Positions 1 to 8,079 of a stretch of DNA of 64,000 bases are shown one piece after another. Origin of the DNA: Vulcanimicrobiota bacterium (GTDB lineage Bacteria; Vulcanimicrobiota; Vulcanimicrobiia; Vulcanimicrobiales; Vulcanimicrobiaceae); assembly GCA_003161435.1 (NCBI GenBank), contig PMOS01000012.1, positions 186,001 through 250,000 of the forward strand, written 5' to 3'. The notes beneath the pieces are model-generated. The model made no database searches and had not been told where the DNA came from. It worked only from the letters and a program-made list of their open reading frames with translations. The translations under genes were made by a program, and so were the position numbers. The number at the start of each line of letters is the position of its first letter. The first letter of the stretch is position 1.

Positions 1-529
1 CGAGCGGCTGCAGCGGCTGCGCCTGCTAGGCGTCGACAAAGACACCACGCTGCGCTATCAGAACAAGCGCGCCTGGGACTACGACGTGGTGAGCGAAGGC
101 TTCCGCTACCACCTCACCAACATCATGGCCAGCGTCGGCGTCTCGCAGATCAAGCGCGTCGACGAGTTCATCGCCGGCCGGCGCGCGGTGTGCGAGCGCT
201 ATTCCACCGCCTTCGACGGACTGCCGGGCGTGCGCGTGCTGCGCCGCGTCTACGACGACGTCTCACCGTTCATCTATAGCCTGCGCGTTCCGGCCGGCCG
301 CCGTGACGCGTTCATCGAGCACCTCTCGCTGCGCGGCGTCGACGCCGGGATCCACTTCGTCCCGGTCCACCGCCATACGTACTTTGCCGACGCGCGCCGC
401 ACGCCGATGCCGGTGACCGAGCGCGTCGTCGAACAGGTCGTGACGCTGCCCCTTCACTCCTTAATGACGGAACGGGCGGTGGAACGCGTCGTCGAAAGCG
501 TGTGGAGCTTCTTCTCTTCGTGCGCATAG
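1..529 (+). CDS. DegT/DnrJ/EryC1/StrS-type sugar aminotransferase, C-terminal part
   Basis: The reading frame is open from base 2 to the stop at 529, so the gene starts left of the window and only about 175 C-terminal residues are visible. The stretch WDYDVVSEGFRYHLTNIMAS resembles the segment of DegT-family PLP aminotransferases that follows the catalytic lysine; the lysine itself lies outside the window. These enzymes transaminate keto-sugar nucleotides for O-antigen or glycan synthesis. An epimerase, a GT2 protein and a cytidylyltransferase follow on the opposite strand, which fits an amino-sugar or surface-glycan locus. The exact substrate cannot be read from this fragment. Confidence 0.85.
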   Translation, partial: ERLQRLRLLGVDKDTTLRYQNKRAWDYDVVSEGFRYHLTNIMASVGVSQIKRVDEFIAGRRAVCERYSTAFDGLPGVRVLRRVYDDVSPFIYSLRVPAGRRDAFIEHLSLRGVDAGIHFVPVHRHTYFADARRTPMPVTERVVEQVVTLPLHSLMTERAVERVVESVWSFFSSCA

Positions 530-547
530 CGCAGCCGGCTTCGGTTC

Positions 548-1090
548 CTACACCTTCGCTGCACGCGAAAATGCCGGCAACGCGGCGTCGCGCGTCGAGA
601 TGACGGTTGGGACGAGCGGCCACGGAATCGCCAGCTCGGGGCTGTCGTAGCGGTAACCGCTCGCGGCGGCGGCGGAGTATGGAGCCGAGTGCAGATACTC
701 CAGCGTCGCGCCGTCGCGCAGCGTCTGATACCCGTGGGCGAAGCCGGCCGGCGCGTACAGCGCGCAGCCGTCATCCTCCTCCAATGTGAACGCTTCCCAA
801 CGGCCGTACGTCGGCGAATCGTCGCGCACGTCGACCAGAACGTCGTACACACCGCCGCGCGTGCAGCGAATCAGCTTGACCTCGGCGTGGGGCTCGAGTT
901 GGAAATGCAGGCCGCGCAGCGTTCCGACGACGGCGTTGTACGCTTCGCCGCGCTGTGGCCAGCTCGTCACGAAACCCAATTCCGCGAACCGCTCCGCATC
1001 GAAGGTCCGTATGAACCAGCCGCGCTCGTCGCATGCCCGCCGCAGCCGAATCTTGAACAGGCCGTCGAGCGACGTCGAGATAGCATCCAT
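548..1090 (-). CDS. dTDP-4-dehydrorhamnose 3,5-epimerase-like protein (RmlC family)
   Basis: This 180-residue protein has the RmlC cupin pattern: RGLHFQ near residues 59-64 with the probable catalytic histidine, KLIRCTRGGVYDVLVDVR, and YAPAGFAHGY. Family members epimerise C3/C5 of 4-keto-6-deoxy sugar nucleotides. The frame is open further upstream, but the ATG at 1090 gives the normal family length and N terminus. It lies downstream of the GT2 gene on the same strand and converges with the DegT gene. A second RmlC-type gene is at 43734-44261, so the two probably act on different sugars. With a CDP-sugar enzyme next door, this copy may belong to a CDP-linked pathway; that is inference. Confidence 0.85.
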   Translation of the reverse strand: MDAISTSLDGLFKIRLRRACDERGWFIRTFDAERFAELGFVTSWPQRGEAYNAVVGTLRGLHFQLEPHAEVKLIRCTRGGVYDVLVDVRDDSPTYGRWEAFTLEEDDGCALYAPAGFAHGYQTLRDGATLEYLHSAPYSAAAASGYRYDSPELAIPWPLVPTVISTRDAALPAFSRAAKV

Positions 1091-1164
1091 CGCCCAGACG
1101 GTTTCCGGCGCGGCCGCCGGGTCCTCGTCACCCCGCCGGGCGCAAGGAAACAGGCTAGCCCGCG

Positions 1165-2997
1165 TTAGGCCGGCCGGCGAATCTCGGTTGGCGCCGGCGA
1201 GCGGCCGGCCAGCACCGACATGAACGCCTCGACGCCGTGCGCCTCGCGCAGCCAGTCGGGTGCGGCGGCGAGCGCGTTCGCGACGTCGGCCCGATGACGA
1301 GCGCGGCGTTCGGCGGCGTGCCCTTCGACCGGATGCGCCGCGTACAGCGCGTCGAGCACCGCAAGGTAGTGCGGCAACGCGGCGCCCAGCCGCTGCGCGA
1401 ACAGGCCCAGCCGTGCGGTGACGGTGACGGAGGTCGAGCCGGTCGGCGCAAAGCGCACCGCGCGCGCGAGTCGCAGGGTGAAGTCCCAGTCGTCGAGCAA
1501 CGGCACCGCGTCGTTGAACGTCCCGATCCGGTCGAACAACCCGCGATAGAGGACGACCGCGTCGAGCGGTACCGCGTGCGCGATCTCGAGCAGCGCGAGA
1601 TCGCTCTCGGCGCCGCCGAACGCCGCGACCTCGCCGACCTGTTCCGCGTTGCTCGCGGTTCCGTCGGTGCGCTCGACCGCCAAGCATGAACCCGCGAGCG
1701 ATGCCATCGCGCCGGTGCGCGCGATCGCCTCGACGGCGCGCTCGAGATGGTCGGCAGCGTAGCGGTTGTCGGGATCGAGAAACGCGACGTACTCGCCGCG
1801 GATCATCCGCAGGGCGAGGTTCCGCGCGGCGCCGGGGCTATGCGGAGTCGCCAGGCGCGCGTAGGCGATGCGCTCCCATGCGGCGTGCGAACGCAGCAGG
1901 GCCTCGAGGTTCATCGGTCCGTGATCGACGACGACGATTTCCCAGTTGTCGACGCGTTGAGCGGCGACCGAGTCGAGCGCACGCAGCAGCGGCGCTGGTT
2001 GTCCGGCCGTCTGTACGACAACGCTTACCCGCGAGTCGCGCACCCGCGCCGGATCGTAGACCGTAGCGCGCGCGAGCAACTGCTGCTCGAGGCGGGCGAA
2101 CCATGCCATCTGCGCGTCGTCGAATGGCGACACTCCGTCGTTGAGCGCAGGCGCCTGCGCGACCAGCGTTCGCAGCAGCCGCGCGACGCCGGTTTCACGG
2201 CCGCGCATGCGGCGCAGAAACTCCGGATGATCGACGTAACGCTCGACATAGCCGGCAAAGTCCAGCACGTTTCGGCCGGAACGATGGTACCCATCGCCGG
2301 AGAACTGATCGGCGTGGAGCCGGATCACCATGCTCGGCGCCGCGATGTAGGCGAACCGTTTCCCTTCGAGCGCGAGGCGGATGATCAGTTCCCAGTCGCG
2401 CGCATCCTGGCCGTTGCCCGGGTCGCCGCAGATCCCCGGCTCGAGCAGCACCTCGCGCTTGAACAGCGCGCAGGGAAAACAGACCGGGCAGACCGTGGTG
2501 AACTCTTCGACCAGCTCGTCGCGCGCATCGACGAAGTCGACCGGGAATTGGCCCGGCATCGCGCGCGTCGTGTAGGCGACCCCGTCCTCGCGCGCGAAGT
2601 AGGCGTTGCAATAGACGACGTCGAGCTCGGGATCGCGCGCGAAGCCCGCTTCGAGCCGCGCGACGTGCGGCGGCAACAAAAAGTCGTCGGACGAGAGGCA
2701 CATCAGATACCGGCCGCACGCGAGCTCGAGCAGCCGGTCGAAGTTGCGCGCCATCCCGATGTTCGTCTCGTTCTGATAGAGGCGCACGCGCGGATCGTCG
2801 CCGTAGCGGCCGTTCAGGAGTTCCCACGCGCCGTCGGTCGAGCAGTTGTCCGAGACGACGACCTCGATGTTGGGATAGGTTTGCGCGAGGGCGCTGTCGA
2901 CCGCCTGAGCGACGTATTTGACGTAGTTGAAGTTCGGGATGAGGACGCTGATCAGCGGATAGCGCGCCTCGTCCACTGGTGTCCCGAGGCGGGGCAC
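1165..2997 (-). CDS. Glycosyltransferase with two GT2-type domains
   Basis: The protein has 610 residues. The first GT-A fold starts at about residue 17 (PLISVLIPNFNYVKYVAQ, then VVVSDNCSTD and the acidic CLSSDDF metal-binding region). A second, more diverged domain begins near residue 325 (VSVVVQTAGQPAPLLRALDS) and contains an FLDPDN motif. GT2 enzymes transfer sugars from nucleotide donors to glycans or proteins. The GTG start shares one base with the TAG stop of rfbF, implying translational coupling. No membrane segment or signal peptide is evident, so it is probably cytoplasmic. Acceptor and sugar are unknown; LPS, capsule or flagellin are all possible. Confidence 0.85.
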   Translation of the reverse strand: MPRLGTPVDEARYPLISVLIPNFNYVKYVAQAVDSALAQTYPNIEVVVSDNCSTDGAWELLNGRYGDDPRVRLYQNETNIGMARNFDRLLELACGRYLMCLSSDDFLLPPHVARLEAGFARDPELDVVYCNAYFAREDGVAYTTRAMPGQFPVDFVDARDELVEEFTTVCPVCFPCALFKREVLLEPGICGDPGNGQDARDWELIIRLALEGKRFAYIAAPSMVIRLHADQFSGDGYHRSGRNVLDFAGYVERYVDHPEFLRRMRGRETGVARLLRTLVAQAPALNDGVSPFDDAQMAWFARLEQQLLARATVYDPARVRDSRVSVVVQTAGQPAPLLRALDSVAAQRVDNWEIVVVDHGPMNLEALLRSHAAWERIAYARLATPHSPGAARNLALRMIRGEYVAFLDPDNRYAADHLERAVEAIARTGAMASLAGSCLAVERTDGTASNAEQVGEVAAFGGAESDLALLEIAHAVPLDAVVLYRGLFDRIGTFNDAVPLLDDWDFTLRLARAVRFAPTGSTSVTVTARLGLFAQRLGAALPHYLAVLDALYAAHPVEGHAAERRARHRADVANALAAAPDWLREAHGVEAFMSVLAGRSPAPTEIRRPA

Positions 2998-3767
2998 TAA
3001 GCCCAGACCTTCCAGGGTGCGCGACCGCCGGCCCAGGACTCCTCGAGCACCGTCTTGTCGCGCAACGTGTCCATCGGTTGCCAGAAGCCGCGGTGCACGA
3101 AGGCCGATAGCTTGCCGTCGGCGGCGAGACGCTCGAGCGGTTCGCGCTCCCAGACCGTGTCGTCGCCGTCGATGTAGTCGAACACGCCGGGTGAGAGCAC
3201 GAAGTACCCGCCGTTGATCCAGGCACCGTCGCCTTCCGGCTTTTCGTCGAACGCGACGATCTTCTGCTCGTCCAGCCGGACCGCGCCGAAACGCCCCGGC
3301 GGCTGCACCGTGGTCATCGTGGCCAGCGCCCCCGACGATTGGTGGTGCGCGACGACGGCGCCGACGTCGACGTCCGACAACCCGTCACCGTACGTGAAGC
3401 AGAATGGTTCATCGTTGAGATAACGGCGCACGCGCAGCAGCCGTCCGCCGGTCTTCGTGTCGTCGCCGGTGTCGACCAGCGTCACCTTCCACGGCTCAAC
3501 GGCGCAGCTGTGCACGCGCATCGATCGCTCGCGCATGTCGAACGTGACGTCCGACGCGTGCAGCGCGTAGTTCGCGAAGAACTCCTTGATGACGTATCCC
3601 TTGTAGCCGCAGCACACGATGAAGTCGTCGATCCCGTAGGACGAGTACGTCTTCATGATGTGCCACAGCATGGGCCGTCCACCCAGCTCGACCATCGGCT
3701 TGGGCCGGGTCGTCGTCTCCTCGCTGATACGGGTGCCCAGGCCGCCCGCCAGGATCACTGCCTTCAC
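2997..3767 (-). CDS. rfbF: Glucose-1-phosphate cytidylyltransferase
   Basis: The 256-residue protein begins MKAVILAGGLGTRISEE with the nucleotidyltransferase signature GGLGTR (residues 8-13) and RPKPM (21-25), then GDGLSDVD and NGGYFVLSPGVFDYI, typical of RfbF. It makes CDP-glucose from CTP and glucose-1-phosphate, the entry to CDP-3,6-dideoxyhexoses and related sugars. Normal length is about 257 residues. It is the first gene of the rfbF-GT2 unit, with a one-base overlap to the next gene. The usual partner rfbG (CDP-glucose 4,6-dehydratase) is not in the window and may lie to the left. Confidence 0.92.
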   Translation of the reverse strand: MKAVILAGGLGTRISEETTTRPKPMVELGGRPMLWHIMKTYSSYGIDDFIVCCGYKGYVIKEFFANYALHASDVTFDMRERSMRVHSCAVEPWKVTLVDTGDDTKTGGRLLRVRRYLNDEPFCFTYGDGLSDVDVGAVVAHHQSSGALATMTTVQPPGRFGAVRLDEQKIVAFDEKPEGDGAWINGGYFVLSPGVFDYIDGDDTVWEREPLERLAADGKLSAFVHRGFWQPMDTLRDKTVLEESWAGGRAPWKVWA

Positions 3768-3809
3768 CGGCAGGCGAAATCCGGACGCGACGGGACAGCC
3801 GAAATCTTC

Positions 3810-3830
3810 AGCATCCTGTTAGGTATCGGC
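3810..3830 (-). promoter_or_regulatory. Putative promoter -10 and leader motif of rfbF
   Basis: On the minus strand GCCGATAC (3823-3830) is followed by CTAACAGGATGCTG. The same combination, CCGATATC then ACTAACAGGGTGCTG, lies 44 bases before the GT2-TPR gene at 16653. Here the motif is 56 bases before the rfbF start. GCCGATAC resembles the -10 box of the sigma-28 promoters in this window, but no TAAA box is found upstream. ACAGGATG also resembles a CsrA site. The repeat is observed; its function is inferred. Confidence 0.35.
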
Positions 3831-3893
3831 AGCCGAAATGGATCGCTGAAGGGACAGGCCGCGCGCATCCGCCGTGCCGAAGCTACATTGTGG

Positions 3894-4874
3894 ATGACCC
3901 CGTACTACCGGCACTTCGGGTTGGAGCGCGATCCGTTTCTCGACACGGCGGATCCCCATTTCTACCGCGCAACGCCGGGCCTCACGCGCGCCCGCGACCA
4001 CCTGGTCGGCGGGGTGCTCGAGTCACGCGGCCTGCAGATCGTCGTCGGCGATCCGGGGACCGGAAAGACCAGCCTGATGGCGCAGATCGAGCGCGAGCTG
4101 CTCGGCCTCGACGAGGTCCGGCTCGGCAAGATCCTCGATCCGTCCTTCACGACCGAGACCGAGTTCTTGCTGGGCGTCGCGCGCTCGTTCGGCCTCGCCC
4201 TTCCGCCGCGTTCACCGGCAGCGCTCAAGAACGCGCTCAAGAACTACCTCTACGACGCGGCCGTCGTGGACGGGCTGATTCTCGCGCTGCTGGTCGACGA
4301 AGCGCAGAACGCGAGCGACGAGATCTTCGAGGTGCTTCGGCTGCTGCTCAACTACGACGTCCCGCAGCGTAAGCTGCTCAACGTCGTGCTGTTCGGTCAG
4401 AGCGATCTCCGCGCGCGGGTCGACTCGCGCCGCAATCTCGCCGACCGAGTCGACGACTGGTTCGCGCTCGAAGCGCTCGACGAGAACGAGGCACGGGCGT
4501 TGATCGCGCACCGCATCTCGCGCGCCGGCGGCCCCGGCGACGTCGCTGCGCTGTTCGACGATGATGCACTCGACACGATGGTCGACGTCGCGGGCGGCAC
4601 GCCGCGGCGGCTGATGACGCTCGCGCACGCCACCTTGCGCGAGGCGGCGGCGAACGGCCGGCCACGCGCGATCCGCATCGACGCGCAGGCCGCGGTCCGA
4701 TCCCGCGGGCTGGCGGTGCCGCGATCCGCGCCGGCGCCACCGCCCCCACCGCCCGCGGCGCCGTCTCCGGCGACGCTCGAGACGATCACGGGCGAAGAGC
4801 CGGTCGTTTCCGAGCCAGCAACACCCAAGCGGCGTCGCTGGTTCGGATTGTTGCCGGCTTCCCGCTCGCGATGA
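3894..4874 (+). CDS. ExeA-like AAA+ ATPase
   Basis: A 326-residue ATPase starting MTPYYRHFGLERDPF, the hallmark N terminus of ExeA/GspA-type ATPases. Walker A GDPGTGKTS is at residues 52-60, Walker B LLVDEAQ around 132-138, and VVLFGQSDLR is a likely sensor region. The last 45 residues are a proline/alanine-rich tail without ATPase motifs. A TTG two codons upstream (3888) is an alternative start. Family members energise secretion-system assembly or polysaccharide/exosortase systems. The stop codon overlaps the next start (ATGA), so it is co-translated with the unknown 514-residue protein. No peptidoglycan-binding domain is visible, unlike full-length ExeA. Confidence 0.85.
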   Translation: MTPYYRHFGLERDPFLDTADPHFYRATPGLTRARDHLVGGVLESRGLQIVVGDPGTGKTSLMAQIERELLGLDEVRLGKILDPSFTTETEFLLGVARSFGLALPPRSPAALKNALKNYLYDAAVVDGLILALLVDEAQNASDEIFEVLRLLLNYDVPQRKLLNVVLFGQSDLRARVDSRRNLADRVDDWFALEALDENEARALIAHRISRAGGPGDVAALFDDDALDTMVDVAGGTPRRLMTLAHATLREAAANGRPRAIRIDAQAAVRSRGLAVPRSAPAPPPPPPAAPSPATLETITGEEPVVSEPATPKRRRWFGLLPASRSR

Positions 4875-6415
4875 ACGGTCGCGACGTCGACCTCGATGGC
4901 CTCTTCGACCGCGACGCGGACAGCCGGCTTCTCGAACGCCGTCGCCGCGAAGAGCTGGGGCTGGCCCCGCAGTCGCCGCCGCCATCCTCGACGCCGGTGC
5001 GCTTCGGCGCCGAATCGATGGTCAACGAGTCGGTGCGGCCGGCCGCGCCGCGCGGCGCGGTGCTGCGTGTCGCGCTCGTCGCGCGGCCCAATCGCGAGCT
5101 GATCCCGGGAGCCGTCGTCACGATCGTCGTGAGCCTGCACGATGACGGCGACGCCGATGCCGCCGACGTCCGGCTACGCGTCGTGCTGCCGCCGGAAGCC
5201 GAAGCGATCGCCGGTTCTTTTTCGCGCGAGGAGCTCGAGATCGACGGCGAAGCGCTCTTGGGCGAAGGATTGCGGGTCGGAACGATTGCCGCCCACGAGG
5301 AGTTGCGCGTCCGCTTTGCGTTGCGCGTTCTGCCGGGGACCGGGCCGCTCGACGTCGCCGTTCACGCCGGCGCGCCCGGCGTGCCGACCATCTCGGCTCC
5401 GACCTTGCGCCTCCCGCGCCGCAGCGGCCACGCCGCGTTCGAACAGCCGCGTCCGTTCTTCGAGCTCGAGGCCGGCGAAACCGATGACGTGCTCACCACA
5501 CTCGCCACGCATCCGGCGGAGATCGAACACAGCATCGATGCGCTCGTCGACGAGCCGGCCGCTCCCGCCGAATCGGTGCTCGAGCTCGCCGGCGCGGAAT
5601 CCGAGCCCGAACTCGAGAGCGTACGCGCAGAGTCCGCACTCGCCGCCGGTGAACCGAAGCCCGAACATGTGCGGCCACCCAGGCCGAAAGCCAAGCCGAA
5701 GCCCAAGGCCAGAACGAAGCCCCAGTCGGAACGCGCACCTGAGCTCGAACCATCCGAGCCTGCGCCGGCAGCGGAGCCTGCGCGCCAAGAGTTCACCCTG
5801 ATGCGCAACCTCGATATCGACGAGGTGCGCGCACTCGAGCGCGTGTTCTCCGGTGGCGTACCGCACGGTCTCGCCGGGCTGGCCTTGCTTTCGTCGATCG
5901 CCGCGGTCGACGCACCGCTGGGCGGATCGCTCGGCATCCGCGACTTCGCCCATTCGGTCGCGGCGGCGCTGCCGCGCGCGCTCGTCGCGGCGCGCATGCG
6001 CCATGCGACGCCGCCGGTCGTCACGCGCCAAGCCCTCGCGGCGATCCACCCGAACGCCGTCGCCCCCGCCGGGCGCGTAGGCGGCGACGGCCCGCTGCTG
6101 GCGCTGCGACTCGACGACCGCGGGCTCGATGCGCTGCGCGCCGTGCTCGGCCGCGACCTCGACGACATCTTTCTGCGCGGCGTCCAAGTGCTGCTCGCCG
6201 TCTGCCCGCGCTCGCTCGAAGGCGTCGCTCTCGCGGCAGCCGAGCGGGCCGGCGAAGCGCTCGCGACCTACCGCGTCGCCGCCGGCGCATGGCTGATGCG
6301 CGTCACCGTTCGACGTGCGGTCGACCGCGCGTACGATCCGCTCACCGCCGACGATCTCTTGCTCCACGACGCCGGTCGCGCGCTGGTCGCCGCGCTCCGC
6401 GACGCGCTGACGTGA
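4871..6415 (+). CDS. Unknown modular protein with beta-sandwich-like region
   Basis: A 514-residue protein I do not recognise. Residues 1-60 are charged and polar. Residues about 63-180 look like a DUF11/CARDB-type beta-sandwich (LIPGAVVTIVVSLHDDGDAD, then an alternating strand pattern). Residues 200-310 are low-complexity, Glu/Pro-rich and then Lys/Pro-rich. Residues 315-514 form a compact alpha-helical-looking domain. There is no signal peptide and no transmembrane segment. It overlaps the ExeA-like gene by ATGA and the downstream glycosyltransferase by GTGA. The three genes therefore look like one functional unit, perhaps an ATPase with a scaffold and a sugar-adding enzyme. Confidence 0.7.
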   Translation: MNGRDVDLDGLFDRDADSRLLERRRREELGLAPQSPPPSSTPVRFGAESMVNESVRPAAPRGAVLRVALVARPNRELIPGAVVTIVVSLHDDGDADAADVRLRVVLPPEAEAIAGSFSREELEIDGEALLGEGLRVGTIAAHEELRVRFALRVLPGTGPLDVAVHAGAPGVPTISAPTLRLPRRSGHAAFEQPRPFFELEAGETDDVLTTLATHPAEIEHSIDALVDEPAAPAESVLELAGAESEPELESVRAESALAAGEPKPEHVRPPRPKAKPKPKARTKPQSERAPELEPSEPAPAAEPARQEFTLMRNLDIDEVRALERVFSGGVPHGLAGLALLSSIAAVDAPLGGSLGIRDFAHSVAAALPRALVAARMRHATPPVVTRQALAAIHPNAVAPAGRVGGDGPLLALRLDDRGLDALRAVLGRDLDDIFLRGVQVLLAVCPRSLEGVALAAAERAGEALATYRVAAGAWLMRVTVRRAVDRAYDPLTADDLLLHDAGRALVAALRDALT

Positions 6416-7185
6416 AGCTGCTGATCGGGATTCCGACCAACGGTCAACCGACCCGGCCGTTTCTCGACGCGCTACGCGAGCTCGTCCTACCGCCGAACAT
6501 TGACGACGCAGACCGCGTCGTGTGGACGGGGAACCTGGTCGCGGCGCAGCGCGAGATGATCGCGCGCGACGCCGTCGAGCGCGGCGTCGATCTGCTGGCG
6601 ATGATCGACGACGACATCGTCGCGCCGCCCGACGCGCTGGTCCGGCTCGTCGGTGCGCTCGAAGCCGATCCTCGGGCCGCGATCGCCGGTGCGCTCTACT
6701 ACAGCCGCGACAGCGCGCGACCGATGGCCGTCGCGCGCTGGGACTCGCGCGACACGACGTCGGCCGCTATCCCGGCCTTCGCCGGCGAGGCTGTCGCTCG
6801 CGTCGACGGAGTCGGCTTCGGCTGCGTCGTCGTGCGCGCGGCCGCGTTGCGCGCGCTCTCACTGCCGTACTTCGCAGCTCACGTGTTCATCGACCGCGGA
6901 GCGCGCGTTGTCCGCCAGTGCGACGAAGACTATCTGCTGTGCGAGCGCGTTCGGGGTGCCGGTTGGCACGTGCTGCTGCACCCCGGCGTGCGCGTCGGTC
7001 ACTACGACCGCGCGACCCGGACGACCGCGCCGGGGCGTTGGGAAACCGACGCCGAAACCGACCGGCTGCGCATGATCGTGCTCGAAACCGCCGGAACCCG
7101 CCTCGTGCCGTTCGACGACATGCTACCCCGCGACACCGAACATCACGAACCGTTCGAAACGACGCTGCTCTTCGCCGGCAACTAG
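6412..7185 (+). CDS. Glycosyltransferase (GT-A/GT2-like), 257 residues
   Basis: The protein starts at GTG 6412, which overlaps the preceding TGA (GTGA), and reads MKLLIGIPTNGQPTRPFLDA. The LLAMIDDDIVAP motif carries the DxD-type acidic cluster of GT-A transferases. DGVGFGCVVVRAAAL and CDEDYLLCERVRGAGW resemble the later acceptor-side motifs of this family. It is soluble, with no membrane helix. As the last gene of the ExeA-like ATPase unit, it may modify a product of that unit. Donor and acceptor are unknown. Confidence 0.75.
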   Translation: MKLLIGIPTNGQPTRPFLDALRELVLPPNIDDADRVVWTGNLVAAQREMIARDAVERGVDLLAMIDDDIVAPPDALVRLVGALEADPRAAIAGALYYSRDSARPMAVARWDSRDTTSAAIPAFAGEAVARVDGVGFGCVVVRAAALRALSLPYFAAHVFIDRGARVVRQCDEDYLLCERVRGAGWHVLLHPGVRVGHYDRATRTTAPGRWETDAETDRLRMIVLETAGTRLVPFDDMLPRDTEHHEPFETTLLFAGN

Positions 7186-7209
7186 GTCATCCTGAGCCCG
7201 TCGAAGGAT
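7186..7209. repeat. Copy of short interspersed repeat (GTCATCCTGAGCCNGTCGAA)
   Basis: GTCATCCTGAGCCCGTCGAAGG begins directly after the glycosyltransferase stop, in the gap between two convergent genes. Related copies are at 39969-39993, 52825-52863 and, inverted, at 63236-63260 and 63281-63304. The family is recognisable by eye; its mobility or function is unknown. Confidence 0.7.
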
Positions 7210-7287
7210 CGGCAAACGTGCCCTACGACAACGATCGCAAAAAGCCGCGTCGTCGGCCTTCGCCTCCGAACGCGAAGGGAAACGCGC

Positions 7288-7668
7288 CTAGAACTGGCCG
7301 TCGACGAGGTGACCGCCGGCGGTGCGGCGGCGGATGGTGCGCGCGAGCGCGTTGACCTTGCCGATCGAACGCAGCCGAGTGGCGACATCGTCATGATAGG
7401 CGCGCATGCGCCGCAACTGATCGTCGCGGTACGCGATGATCCCGCGTACGCGCCGCGCGACCTTGGGGTCGTGCACGGGCGAGGTTTCCGGTGCGGCGGC
7501 GAACAGCCGGCCCAGATCGCCGGTCAGCGCGGCCTGCCGGCCGAACGCGACTTCGACGTCGGGCCAGCGGCGCTCGACGAACGCGGACTCCGCTTCCAGA
7601 CACGAGCGCTCGAGCGCGATGATGGCGCGAACGACGGCGTCTCGCGCCGCGTCAGCCGACGAGGGCAC
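7288..7668 (-). CDS. fliT: Flagellar FliT-like export chaperone
   Basis: A small, helical, charged protein (126 residues) whose GTG start lies 17 bases inside the end of fliS. Its position directly after fliD-fliS is the classical place of FliT, the chaperone that binds the filament-cap protein FliD. The composition (long amphipathic helices, no membrane segment) agrees, but similarity to enteric FliT is not obvious. The name rests mainly on context. It ends the flagellar transcription unit and converges with the glycosyltransferase gene. Confidence 0.6.
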   Translation of the reverse strand: MPSSADAARDAVVRAIIALERSCLEAESAFVERRWPDVEVAFGRQAALTGDLGRLFAAAPETSPVHDPKVARRVRGIIAYRDDQLRRMRAYHDDVATRLRSIGKVNALARTIRRRTAGGHLVDGQF

Positions 7669-8077
7669 CGAGCTGTGTGCTTTCGGCGCCTTCGCTGCGA
7701 TAGCGCCTGATCGCCTCGACCCAGGTCTCGCGCATCCCGGCGATCATCGGGAGTAGCTCGCGCACCTTCTGCGGGTCGCCCTGCATGTTCGCCGCGACCA
7801 GCTGATGGTGCCAGAACTCGTAGATGCGAAACAGGTTGCCCGGGATGTCGCTGTCCAGGTCCAGCCGCAGCGAGCCCATCAGCAGCGCGCAGGCACGCTG
7901 CGCGCGGCGCAGCAAGTCGTGCCGCGCCTGGATGTCGGTCGGCCGAGTCTCCATCGCGTCGAGCGCCTGTCGCGCGAACAGCAGCAGCGCATCGTAGACT
8001 TTAATGATCAGCTCCTCCGGGCTCGCCGAGTGGATCGACGCTTCCAGATAGCGAAGGTTCGCGTTGTTGATCGTCAT
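7652..8077 (-). CDS. fliS: Flagellar export chaperone FliS
   Basis: A 141-residue FliS with the typical start YLEASIHSASPEELIIKVYD and the helical core ALDAMETRP and NLFRIYEFWHHQLVAANMQG. FliS binds the C terminus of flagellin in the cytoplasm, prevents early polymerisation and delivers it to the export gate. The length is normal. It follows fliD with a gap of two bases and overlaps fliT. In species with FliW, FliS and FliW bind different sites of flagellin, consistent with both genes being present here. Confidence 0.95.
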   Translation of the reverse strand: MTINNANLRYLEASIHSASPEELIIKVYDALLLFARQALDAMETRPTDIQARHDLLRRAQRACALLMGSLRLDLDSDIPGNLFRIYEFWHHQLVAANMQGDPQKVRELLPMIAGMRETWVEAIRRYRSEGAESTQLGALVG

Positions 8078-8079
8078 TA

